A program made the position numbers and the translations under genes. The notes under the pieces are model-generated. The model made no database searches. It was not told the DNA's origin and saw nothing but the letters and a program-made list of their open reading frames with translations. DNA of 64,000 nucleotides from Copromyces sp. CBS 386.78. Its lineage: Eukaryota > Ascomycota > Sordariomycetes > Sordariales > Sordariaceae. This document shows positions 10,117 through 21,382 of the stretch, piece by piece (the stretch's first letter is position 1; each line of letters starts with the position of its first letter). The stretch lies in the NCBI GenBank assembly GCA_030685235.1, contig MU839110.1, positions 310,001 to 374,000 on the forward strand, read 5' to 3'.

Positions 10117-12235
10117 CTATGAGAGCATATCGTCCCTGGCCTTAGTAGTAGACTTCTGGAGCCTCTTACTCCGTCTCAATGGCGCCACGGGCCTTACTGG
10201 CGTCTCGGGTCTTGCTGACGCCTCGGGGACCGCGGAACTGGACATGGTCGCTGTGCGAGTCCGCTGTGCTGGTCGTTCATCTTTCGCCAGTTCCTCGGCC
10301 ACGGCCTTTCCGGTTGCCTCTGCGGTGATGGCGTTGTACTTCCTCTTGCCTCCGCACACAATCTGCGACTGCACCCGAGGAATGTTTTCCTCCTCGGGCT
10401 TTTCACAACTCTGTGTGTCCTTCCCAGCAGCCTTATGCTGCACTACTTTCTCCTTTCTCTTCTCCCGCTTCTTGTTAGAGCTTGAGGCATCCTCTCCCTT
10501 TTCACCCTCTTCCAGGGCTTCCAGGGCAGCAAGCGCCAGCAGCTGTAGTCCAGACACAGAAGCAGCCACAGAACCAGAAGAATACTCATTCTCACCCACA
10601 GAGTGAACATTCGCTCCATCCGCTTTGCACCTCTTGGCCTTGGTAGAAGATGTGCCACTGAGACTACTGTGGCCTGCGGATGCTGAGGGAAAGTCAGGAG
10701 ATTGACCGTGAGGGTCTGGGAAAGAGGTGGAGGCAAGACTGGAATTGGGGCCTGGGATAGGTTTAGGACCAGAATCAGATGCACGCTCAGGCCCAGAGCC
10801 CCTGCCACTGGGGATGGCGGATTCAGATGGGAAGCTTAAAGGTTGAATTTCACCTCTAGGGAGTCGGGAAGGGGCCAAGGCAAAACCAGACGAGGAGCGT
10901 GAGAGAGCCCCACGACCAGAAACACTACCAGTATGCGAAGCACCACCAGTAGAACCAATAGCAGACGCTAACCTCATCTCCTCCAAGAGTCTTCGAGCAA
11001 AGCCAGAGGTTGTTGAGATCGAAGCAGACCCACTAGTCTGCTTCTTCGACTCATTCGATTTTCTCCCTGCATTATTACGGTTGCCGCCTCTGTTGTGGGT
11101 CTTCTTTTTTGGCGGCCGTCCTCGACCCCTTGATGGCGTGAAATGCTGTAACGTGGTGGGGAATCCGTACGAAGCCGCTTCATGTACCTGCCCGCTCATG
11201 CACTGCGGGGTTGGATGGGTGCAGGAGCGTTCCCTGCAGAGCCATGGAGCTGTCCATGACTGGCGCGTCCACCCTGGAGACTATTCGGGGTAGGAGCAAC
11301 CGTCGTGGCGCATTCGGAGGTTGGACGTGGTTTGCGCGTTGTGATAGTGGTGTTTGCGGAAGGGGAGCTCTCTCCTGGTTATGATTCTGGTATCGGTCTG
11401 GCCCGACAGCAGTTACCGAGGTTTGGCGAGAGGCAGGAGCTTGATGTCCGCGGGAAACTTCAAGCCTGATTTCCAAGTCACTACTCGTATAGATATCGAT
11501 ACCTCTACGGGCATTCGGGGCCGCAAATTGAGTGTTGTTGCTGGCTATGTTGCGGGAGCCCGGCTGGCTGAGAGTGGGAATAGCTCCCATCCGCATCTTC
11601 TTGATTGCCGCCGCGTGGTTGCCGTTGTTTGGCCAAGTAAGTCTACTGTTCCGGGTGGGCACAGCAGCGGCAGGCGAAGGTTCAGGCGGAGGCAAGACTA
11701 CCTCTCTGTTCCTGATGGGATCATACCAAGCGCTCCTGCTCACTTCTGCTGCCGGTCGCTGACGTGGACGAGCATGCCCAGAAATCAGGCTATCGGAGGC
11801 AAGATAAGCTCTCTCTCTGTGAGGCTGTGAGTCACCCGCACTCAGATGGCTGGTGTGCCTGCTAGACAAGTTTCCCACCCACTGGTCACTGTCGGCGCGC
11901 TCCATAGGAGCCGCCGGTGCTCGCCAGGACGGTATCTCTCGTGTTGTCGGTTGTCGGCGTGAAGGAGCATTCCCATGATTCCAGCCAGGTCCAGGTGCAC
12001 ACGAGGCGAGGTTGGCTCTCTCTTGAAGAGGCAGTGAGCCACGCAAATGCGTGGTTTGCCACCCAGGCAGGTGCGGATTCATCTTGTCGGCCACCGGGTC
12101 AATGTTGGCGCGCTCCATAGGAGCCACCGGTGCTTGCCTGTTGTTTATTTCTGCTGCGAGCCTTACCGGGGGAGGAGAATGGCGACGTAGGGCTTCCTGG
12201 CACAAGCTGCGCAGCGTGGGTGAATCAGTGTCCAT
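10117..12235 (-). CDS. Orphan low-complexity protein with AT-hook-like motif; two-exon model
   Basis: Two long minus-strand ORFs overlap in different frames: 12235-11180 (351 codons) and 11199-10117 (360 codons). A 67-nt intron at 11187-11121 (GTACAT donor, CGAG acceptor) joins them in phase, giving about 683 aa. Donor and branch point are weak, so two genes or a frameshift remain possible. A better-supported 57-nt intron (12342-12286, GTAAGT donor, GCTAAC branch, GACAG acceptor) lies upstream of the ATG and suggests a spliced 5' UTR. The N-terminal part is Pro/Arg-rich with a duplicated segment of about 45 residues (each copy starting APMERA). The C-terminal part has a GRPPKKK element (RGRGRPPKKK if unspliced, AT-hook-like), Ser/Gly tracts and Lys/Arg-rich patches. 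I do not recognise the family; DNA binding is only suggested by the hook. Confidence 0.45.
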
Positions 12236-15200
12236 GGTGTGGATGCCACTGGGGTGATTACTGATGCATGTTCCAAGGTATGCGACTGTCGATAACTGTT
12301 AGCGAAGGCTAGAGGTAGGTAGGGGGCCGCGACTGGACTTACTGGATGCAAGGTGAAAGATGACACGATTGTGTCAGCGAAGGTGAAGAGAATCTGAGTC
12401 GCGGTAGACCGAACAGCCTGAATGTCCCTTTGCGATACTGCAGTCCGTCCTGGAAGAGAGGGACAGAATGGGATGGAGAACGTAGAGGTTGGTGAGTGAG
12501 TGTCGTGAGAAATTGAAACAAGCAGCGATCGGGTCAAAGAAGGTAGGTAGACAGGTTGTGGCCTGGGGTCGCCTTAGCAGTCTGAAGATACGCTACTGAA
12601 GTCTGCTCTGGGATGGCGAGAAACACGGGACTGGAAGATGTGGAGGAGAATGGTCGAAGGTTGATGGAAGGTGAAGAAAGATGGAACGACAGGCCCGGGC
12701 AGTGTTAATAAAGGCAGACAGGCTCTTGCCTCCCTTTCGCCTTAGCAACCTGCAGCTAGGCAGGCCCGATTATAATCCGTATGGGAATAGCGACGCGCAG
12801 AACGGTCTGGTGTTTGGCGGCTGGGGGGGAGGGTAACGAGAAATAGAAGTCTACCGATGAATAAGGTAAAGTAGAGGTACGTATTGATGCGGCAGCGCAA
12901 AACAGTGTACATAATGTGACTAGGTAAGAACCTGTACCGGTTGCATATTGTGACGAAGAGGCTTGCGGCCTCGGCAATCCCGACATATATTGTCAGGGAA
13001 AAGAGGCTTTGACCAATAGAATTGGATTGACTGAATATGAAGAAGATGAAGATGAGGAAAACTGTGACCTCCAGAGGCCTGGGGAGGCCGGTCTTAAATA
13101 CAGGGAAACCCGTGCTGAATCATCCTTTCTGTCAGGCTTGTTCAAGTCACCGACTTCCTCGTTTGAATCCATGGCTTCCTCGTTTGCCAGGCTTCTTTCC
13201 ATCGTGGATATCTTCCTTCCTCCCATCGTAGATATCTTCCTTCCATCTACATAAACAATACCTTCCTTCCAGGGGTCGTAGCGGGGTAGGTGCTTGTGGA
13301 CCAGCAAGTCAGGTGCTCTGTCCTGACATATATTCCTGGTACCTACCTACATGCACTTAGACATGCGGAGGATGACTACGGTAGTTACCTACCAGTTGGT
13401 GAGGCTGACTGTTCCCCAACCCTGCTGGGGGAATTCTGTCAGCCTCACTGACGGATACGCAGAAACCAGGCACTAGCAGCAGGTGGGAGGGAGAAACTCT
13501 GCACTCCCGACAGTGTACATATCACAGATGGATGGGAGCACAGGTGTTTACCAGATGCACAGGTACCTACCACTGGTCTTCATCCTCGATGGACAAGACG
13601 CAGCTGGGAAAATAGACTCGAACATGTTCCTACGGTGGCTGTAAGGAGGAGCGGAACGAGATGTGCGTGCGTCTGGCGAGGCAAAGAGCCCTTTGGGAGG
13701 AAGAGGAATACACGAATCTGAAAAGGGGCAATTCCATGGAGATATGGGCAGAGAGGACAATAGCAGGTCAAGGAATGTCTTCACTCTATAGAGGACGAGT
13801 CTCTTTAAGTCCGGCATGAGATGAAAGTGATATCTCCTGTTATATACGCTATATATTCTCTTCAGCGGTTTTCAAAGCCTAGTAGCTAGTTACATGTATC
13901 CCGTATAGAATGGGGAGTTTACATATGCCGCACTCGGCAGATCGGTCTTTGAGAATGCCATCCTCCGTACACCAAGCATACACTGCATAAGGTAGAGCTG
14001 TATACCTGTACGTGCATACGTATCCCGTTCAATGTTATTGTAAAACCTCGAAGATAATTCGCACAACACTACCTGAGTGCATTTAAACCCACAGGTTTCA
14101 ACTTGACTTACCGATTCGATTTCTGTCTTGCCCGGCGCTTAAAGAGGGATAGTCCGATCGCCCAACTTCCGAGGTACGTGCCTAGGCACACAGCGCTACC
14201 TACCCTGGTGCACGACGGGATGTAGTATTTCTCCTAGATAAGGTACCGGCGTCTTGGTAGCGCTAATATGGAGACGACGGGAGTCACTTCTCTCATGGAA
14301 ATTCGCAACTCAAATGACCATAAAACTTTGACTTTTTGATGTTGAACACAGTTCCAGTCGTCCATTTTTTTACTTTGAGTGTTCAAGTCAAAGGACCTCC
14401 TACCGCAAATATACATGTACGTCAGCCAGTCACATGCGATGGTCATGTTAATGCAAGTTAGTTCAGAACCCGGGAACGTTGTTGTACCCCTCCTTTTCAG
14501 GCGCCAGGTGCACATATACATACATCTAGGCATCGAGCCAACTCCAAGCCATGCACTACTTCCGTTCTCCGCATAGACTTGTATAGCTGCTCCCGAAGGA
14601 GCGGTTCAGCCTAGGTAAGCCTCCCTGGATGTCTCGACATGTCTTGACCCTTGTGCTTTCTCATTCCTGCCTTGGATTTCGACCTCTCAGCTGGCCAAAC
14701 CACGCTAAACCGCGGTATCACCACATTCCTACATTCCCCATCACACCTATCAATCACTTGCGCATGTAAAATTGTAAACCCGTTCACCAGTCGCAGGTCA
14801 CCATCTCTTTCGGCAAATTTTTGAGTTAACTCGAGGTCATTTGTCCGTTTCTGTCTGCGCCAGGCACGGGCACACGCCCAATTTAAAAGTGACGTCCCGC
14901 AAGTTGGGTTGGTTGTTCCAGGATTACCCCGGAGGGAATTGGTCACACACCAGACCCCTGTTTCAGGTGCCCGGCTTTCAGCCCTTCCCGGTCTAGAAGC
15001 TCTCGACCGAAGCTATTGAGCGGGAGACTTACTCGATGTGATATCTGATACCTGAATGATATGTACCAGCCTCAAAGGTACGATTGGTACAATTGATTTC
15101 GCTACCTGTATATAATAAGGGCCTCCCAACCCCACTTTGGACGTCAGTTAATTCTCGTTTATTTCTTGGTTGGATGTGAACTGCACTACTATTCCCACCA

Positions 15201-15383
15201 TAGAGAAACAGCAACAACAACAACAACAACAGCAACGACCAAGATTGACTTACCCATCAACCTCACCTCACCTCATATAGTCCTTGCAAAAAGCCACTAA
15301 CTAAACCGGTCAGTGAACACCAACTAAAACAAATACCACAAACGGGAAACAAACGAGCCTCAAACTTACCTAACAAACCCACA
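12236..15383. other. 3.1-kb intergenic region
   Basis: No gene recognised. The left end is probably the promoter and spliced leader of the minus-strand orphan gene. Around 13140-13250 there are short tandem duplications (GACTTCCTCGTTT twice, and a roughly 24-bp GATATCTTCCTTCC unit twice). A strong hairpin lies at 13399-13448. Toward the right, a TATATAATA element (about 15109-15117) and a CAA/CAG trinucleotide run (15208-15235) precede the phosphodiesterase gene and may belong to its promoter and 5' UTR. Confidence 0.4.
13399..13448. repeat. Perfect short inverted repeat (hairpin)
   Basis: Arms GTGAGGCTGAC (13399-13409) and GTCAGCCTCAC (13438-13448) are perfect reverse complements of 11 bp. 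Inside them, TTCCCC (about 13412) can pair with GGGGGAA (about 13427-13433). The result is a two-tier stem with a small loop. No gene, coding frame or terminal duplication explains it. Confidence 0.7.
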
Positions 15384-17024
15384 ATGAGACTCAAGACCGT
15401 CTTCAAACGCTCTCCAACCTCCTCCTCCTCCTCCTCCTTCTCCTCGGCGGCCTCCCCCTCAGCCCTCTTCCGCAAAATGTCCTTGAAAATCCAAGAAAAG
15501 CTTCCCTCAAAGGGCATCTTCGTACACGCCTACATCTCGCCCACCGTCGCCTCCTGGGGGACCTGCAGCATCACTTTGTCCGTTCCGGGGGAAACCGCTG
15601 TCTTCCAGTCATCTTCCGGTAATCAGCAACAGTTATTCTTCTCCCGCGCCATCGAAGTAGAAGCGCGCAACATCCCTTCGTTATTTGACAAAAAGGGTCG
15701 GTTTTCGTTTCGCGTCGACTTGAGTTTGCGTGGCGGGGGAGGAGGGGTAGAGCGTAAAGTGATAACGGAACAATGGATCGACGTCAATGCCGTCACCGGT
15801 TTAGCGACGGGGGGAACCATGGACAGCATCGCTTCTACACCTTCCATTTTTTCATGGGTTGATCCCGACGGTACACCCAAGAGAAGAGAAGTGGTAGTCA
15901 CGTACGGGTTTTATGAGAGTGGCCCGGCGGGACAAGATGTCCTCCCCAAACGCCACCAATGCTACATCACCGTCTCTCCCGCAGGGAGTAGATGGATGCA
16001 AGACTTGATCCCCCCGGGGTCCTGGCAGGAGAACCGCCGATTCCGAAGACTCGTCCTCCCGAGCGCCCACGACAGCGGCATGAACAGCATGTCCAGCAGC
16101 ACCAAAGTCCTGTCAAAAATGGGCGGCGCGGTGGTCGGCACGCTGGTGCACGATAACCGCATCATGGCGGAGATCGCCGACACGCTTTCCGGGCCAGCGA
16201 TAGCGCTGATTGCGCCGAATATCATTTTTTCTTTGGCCATGACGCAGAAGGATAGCTTGGATGCCATGTTAAGGATCGGGGCGCGGTACTTTGAGTTTCG
16301 CCCGGCTTATTGTCATAGTGCGGTTCGAGCGGCGATGCAGAAAGGGAAGGATGGACTACCGGATCGGTTGTATTTCCAGCATGGCGCGATTCCGGGCATG
16401 GGGTATGATGTTTTTTTGGCGGATGTGGTGGCGTTTCTGTTGGCGCATCAGGAGGAGATTGTGGTGGTGCAGCTGAGGTGGGATGGGGTTCCCGCCGAGT
16501 GTGCGAAGCCGTCGGATCAGGACAAGAGGGAGTATCTTGCGAAGGCTTTGGAGAAGGCGGGCGATCGGATAGTGGTTGGGAATGAGAATGACCTGAGGAA
16601 CGCGACCATTGCGGAACTGAGGAGGGATAAGAAGAGGCTGATCATGATGGAGAGCGTGGATAGCTTGTCGACGTATACAGATGAGGGAAACGCCACGCTG
16701 GATGGTCAGAGCATCGTTGATGCTTTTCCGAGGGTGCTTACCGAGAATAACTGGAAAGGCAAGGCTTTCATCAATATCCAGTGTCAGGCAACGGCGACGA
16801 ACATACCCAAGGCCGTGGCGTATTCGGTTTTGGAGGCGGGGACGACGTCGAGCTGTATCCTGGCAACCAAGGCAATTTGTGATTCCAAGACGTTGCCATG
16901 GTGCCGAGATAACGTTCTGGCGACGTGTGGATACGACACGCTTGTCGTTATGATGAACGATTTTATTGACGGAGCGACGGCGGATGTTGCATACCAACTC
17001 AGCAAGCAGAGACTGATGGCATAG
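15384..17024 (+). CDS. PLC-like phosphodiesterase (PI-PLC X-domain fold)
   Basis: Single-exon gene of 546 aa. Residues 1-35 are basic and Ser-rich. Residues 40-200 form a beta-rich N-terminal region. The second half matches the PLC-like TIM-barrel superfamily: LVLPSAHDSGM carries the first catalytic-type His, ARYFEFRPAY matches the R-F-x-x-R strand, YFQHGAI gives the second His, and EEIVVVQLRWDG follows. These features are shared by bacterial-type PI-PLC and its fungal relatives. The likely reaction is cleavage of a phosphodiester in a phosphoinositide or similar lipid, but many fungal members are uncharacterised. There is no clear secretion signal, so the protein is probably intracellular or membrane-peripheral. 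The start is the first ATG, in good context (ACCCACAATGAG). No neighbours suggest a pathway. Confidence 0.8.
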   Translation: MRLKTVFKRSPTSSSSSSFSSAASPSALFRKMSLKIQEKLPSKGIFVHAYISPTVASWGTCSITLSVPGETAVFQSSSGNQQQLFFSRAIEVEARNIPSLFDKKGRFSFRVDLSLRGGGGGVERKVITEQWIDVNAVTGLATGGTMDSIASTPSIFSWVDPDGTPKRREVVVTYGFYESGPAGQDVLPKRHQCYITVSPAGSRWMQDLIPPGSWQENRRFRRLVLPSAHDSGMNSMSSSTKVLSKMGGAVVGTLVHDNRIMAEIADTLSGPAIALIAPNIIFSLAMTQKDSLDAMLRIGARYFEFRPAYCHSAVRAAMQKGKDGLPDRLYFQHGAIPGMGYDVFLADVVAFLLAHQEEIVVVQLRWDGVPAECAKPSDQDKREYLAKALEKAGDRIVVGNENDLRNATIAELRRDKKRLIMMESVDSLSTYTDEGNATLDGQSIVDAFPRVLTENNWKGKAFINIQCQATATNIPKAVAYSVLEAGTTSSCILATKAICDSKTLPWCRDNVLATCGYDTLVVMMNDFIDGATADVAYQLSKQRLMA

Positions 17025-20000
17025 GTCTAATGGCGTGGTTTAGTAGCGAAAGGGGATCGAGAAGTTGGCGACTTTCGTGGTGGATGGGTAAAGTCCCAAG
17101 ATATGAGACCTTATACCGCCTTCTGAAGTGCAAACTGCTACCGCGTCCTGTTGAGAGTGCTTCCCTATTGGTCTTGATGATCTTAACGGCCAGTTGTGAG
17201 TGGGAATTGGCATGTTCACAAGTGATGACCGACGAGTGTCCGATGAGCATTGCATGACTGCATACAGCAGGACACTCTCCCGCTTTCCGTTGCACATCGT
17301 GAGGTCAGAAGCCGAGGATATGTCTCTTCTTTGAGACAGGCAAACAAGGAGAAAGAGAACCACTTCAAGAGCCAACAGTCGTAATCTCCGAGCTGTGATC
17401 AAGATGAGCGCACTCGGGAGAGGAACAAAACTGAAACGTCGAAGCGGTGATCATGATGTCCGGTACACGAGGCACCCAGGGAGTACCCAGCAAGGCAGCA
17501 GCAGCAACGTGGAGAGCATGAAAGCGCTTAAAAGCGAGTCATACGTGAATATCACTGGATACAGGTCGCTGACTTTTCCAGACACTTGGGCAGAGTGCAT
17601 GAACGGGTATGGGACGGAAGATGCTTCAAAGTTGAAGATTTGAAACTCATTCGTCTGTACCATGGCCCCCAATCATCAAGTCACTCTTGCAGTCACCAGA
17701 CCAGTGCCTCGGATTCGGATACCAGGCGATAACATTTGACAAAAAGGAATGAACATCTCACCACGATGGCCAACTTGCTGTCAGATTCTGACCACTGCGC
17801 CAAACACCCCAAAAATTGGAGCTCCATCGAGTGATGGATTAGTGCCAGATCTGTACCCCCTATATTCTGACACTTGCATCCAGGCTATCTTAATCAGCTC
17901 GGCGGGATCCGGCAGAGATATTCCGCGAAACCGTGTCTCGGCGACGGGAGGGAGATTCGGCCCCACTCAGGAGCAGCCAAGCCGGAGCTAATACCGGAAA
18001 TCGGGCTTGGCGCGTCGATCCCGTAGACGGCCCCAGCAAGTTTGCCGAGAAGCCGGTGGTTGCGGTCAAGATGGTCAAAGCTCAGCCACCGAACGCTTGG
18101 CAAGGAACCCGGCGAACGGCTGCCATAACCCGTTCCGACAACGTGATTCGGCACGGCGGCATGATGGTCGTCCGAGTCGTCCTATCGCTATCGCCCATTG
18201 AACCACAAGGTGTCCAGGGTTGCCAAAAACTGCCATCCGATGGCCAAGGTCGCTCCCGCAGGATGAAGCTTTCTTTTTCTGATTTTGCGCTGGGATCCGG
18301 GGTTTACCACTGCGGTAAGGCGACGGCGGCATGTGTGGGCCGTGGGCGTGTGGCGGACCGGAATTTTGATGTGTACAACGGCTGTTAGATACGGATTCAG
18401 GTACCCAGAATTTAGTTACCGGGGGGCGGATATCTGAGGCTCGAGGGTTTTGCCATAAACTCAAGTGAGGTCTGGAGAATTACCGGTACTGTGATTGTAA
18501 AGGTCTGTGTCGGTGTACACTATATACCGAGGTGGCACATCAACTGTTGTCCATCACAGTCGCCCTTCCCCTGAAGATTATGAAATGCTTGGCTTCCAGG
18601 AATGGGATTTATAGGAGGGAATCTGTGCCGGTGGATATTGCTTGCTCGGGTGATTGGATCGTCAGGGCCAAAAAATATGGTTGATGATAAACCACTGATT
18701 AATACCCAAGAGTGGGAAACCGACGGTCCGGCTGCGAGCATCGAAAGATGTTTTGAGTGATAATGTCTGTGGCTGCCGAGAATGCTTCCCACATCCGAAG
18801 ACAAGACGTCCAAAGTGGAAATGATGATTCCTGCTTGTGATGAGCTCGGGCCCCTCTTCGAGTCTCTTTTACTCTCCACTCCATTTCCCCGGCCTCCATG
18901 TTTTTGTCGTAATTTCCCGACTGGCGGTCGTGCGCACGTGTGTTGGCCATTTCTCCTCATTTTCCCCAGGCCCTTTCGGCCCCAGACGAATGCACAGATT
19001 CTGGGGAAGCCTGGAAGAGCCGTGTCCCAACAGCGGTAACAGGGTCCCGTGATAGTTACACTTTTCGGGGTGCATGTGTGGGATTGGTTCCTAGCCGTGT
19101 CAACGTTAGCATCGATGGAAGCCATCACGGAAATTTTCCATGTTCGAGACCGGGCTGGCTTCCAATTCACCGTGAAGCTACTGAGAGGCCCGTAGACACT
19201 TCGGCCGGTGCCAGTGATTTCATGTCGACTGCCTCTTCTGGCAGTCTGCAGCAGGCTGTTGGGTCATGGTCACCGTGTGCGACACCCGTCACATGAAAAG
19301 CAGAAAAAAATCGGGGTAAAGAGGGAGCGATCATCAAGCTGAGTGGTCCTGAGTGGTTGGGGTCACGGCCAACGTCCGAACAAGGGCCGAGAATCCACAA
19401 AAAGCAGCATGGTGGACAACGATGAGAGAATCTGAGAGGTCGCACTTTGAGCCAAGTGGTTCTGAGACTCCATTGCCGCGGTCCACAGTGAGCATCAAGG
19501 TTGCAGCAGTGCGGGTAGGAAATGGAGAGAGGCAGCGGGGGAATGGGGTTGCGGGGGTCTACCGAAGGGTGGTTGGAGCTGTTGGGGTCCGGCGGACTGT
19601 GGAGTATGAGACACTTTGTTTACCTTAGGATTTACTATGACGCCTGCCTCAAGGGTCCTGTTTTTGGTCATGTCTTTGTTTTTGGACGTTGGTGACCATG
19701 TTAGCCAGCGGCAACAAGAGGTCTTGGTTTCCTTGGTAAAGAATGGAATGAGACTGCCCTCGCCGGACAGAAGCGAGCAAAATGGAAAAAGGCGCCATTG
19801 GACAGTGTGCCCGTACCGTGCAGCGGCAAACGCCACACCCGCCAAACGGCGCTTCCCCTCAATTGTGCCAACTCCCAGGAACAGGCGCACAGACAGGGAC
19901 AGGACGAGAGACAACTTGAAGCTCGTGTCAAAAGGAGGCAAACCTAGCACCAGCAGCGGCTCATTGTTAGGCCGGTCTTTGGTTCAAGTTGTCTTGGCTG

Positions 20001-21382
20001 TCTTGGCTGTCTTGGCGGGCTGTTGGTAAAAGCTGAGGACGAAAAAGTTTGGATGCAAAGTGCCCCGCCATGACCTCATGTGCCCCACGCTACAGTGGGA
20101 CTTGTCTTCTCCAGGCTTCGCGGCGTGGGCTCCAGTGGCTCCCAGGGGCCCAGCTGGCAGGGCTCCTCCAAACTGCGGGTGAAGTCCCCGGCCCGACTGG
20201 GGAAAGGACTCTGCCGCTTACTCCACCATTTTCTTCACCTTCCCAATTTCATCTTTTATCGTTGCCGTGCGTGGCTTCCATGTCGACCGGACGTGTTGAG
20301 GATCAAAGGATTGTAACGGTTGCTTTCCATCGCCCTGTGCCCAGAAAACAACCTAACGTGGTATGAATAAGCTAAAACTGTGTGGTCTGTAGGCCATTGC
20401 ACGAGTAGGAATGGGAGCCCTGAACACCAAAAATGCAGCAGCTGGTTTATCAGGATACCACAGGGACGATCACGGTCCTGATCGTCATCTCCTCAGGCGC
20501 GCTTACCAGGTCGGCTGCAGTAGACCAAGGCGAAGGTGCAAGACGATGGAAGTGATGTTCACGGGCAACAAGGCTGTCTCTGTCCATCACAGATCCGAGA
20601 TTCGAACGGGATTCCAGAACGGGACATGTCCTCCGTGAACTTGGACAAATGACGGCTGATAATGACATTAATGACCAACCCCCAATTCCTGGAAGCCACG
20701 ACCCTGCATTTGCCAGTTGCCTCGGGTGTCTTGGCTAACGACAATGGAAGGAACCATCAAGGATGCAAAAGACTCGCCGCGGATAGCCTCTTCAGGCGAT
20801 AGAATACCATTTTGCAAACAACGGAAAGAGCGAGAGCCTTTAAAACTATGGTTGGAAAGAAGGGGGTCAATACGACTGGATACGACCCAAATACCGCTCC
20901 AAACCGGGGTCATAGTAACGTATCTTCACCGTGTGTACTTCGATGGAACCCCCCAGCCAGCAAATCAGAGTTCACCAAGCACGATGTGACCCAATGGGGA
21001 CAAGATGAACCCTTCCACTTTGTCTGCTTCCCCGTAGTTCACCCGCTGCCCTCCCCGCGCACGACTCCGACTCTGTGATCGTCCCCGTTCTCCACGCATC
21101 CACCGCTTGTCACTTGGTTTCACAACGCAATGGGACGCCGTTGGGGTCCTCGCAAGGCCCTCGCAAAAAAAAGATGTTCATACTCACACACTGAACATGG
21201 GCGACATGGGACCTCTCCTTGTTTTTGATTCGTCTTGGCCTGCGGTCATGGTGTCCGCCTCCCATTCCTGAGTTCGACGTCCATCAAGTTTAAATATCCA
21301 CGGCCTCGCTCCCACCCAGAGCTTGAGTCCTGATATCGAATTCCGTCATCCGTCACATTCCATCCCATCGAGCCAACCCAAT
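17025..21382. other. 4.4-kb intergenic region upstream of the sugar transporter
   Basis: No protein gene recognised on either strand. Frames up to 216 codons exist (for example minus 19170-18520) but lack family resemblance and C-ending codon bias. The right part is probably the transporter promoter and 5' UTR; a TTTAAATATCC element sits about 95 bp before the ATG. Several CCCCAG/CTGGGG hexamers (for example near 18965, 18981 and 19002) match the SYGGRG consensus of CreA/CRE-1 glucose repressors, but such short sites are common by chance. A non-coding transcript is possible. Confidence 0.35.

Noticed and set aside
18520..19170. 216-codon minus-strand ORF as a gene
   Set aside because: Amino-acid composition and codon use look random, there is no family resemblance, and other frames overlap it on both strands.
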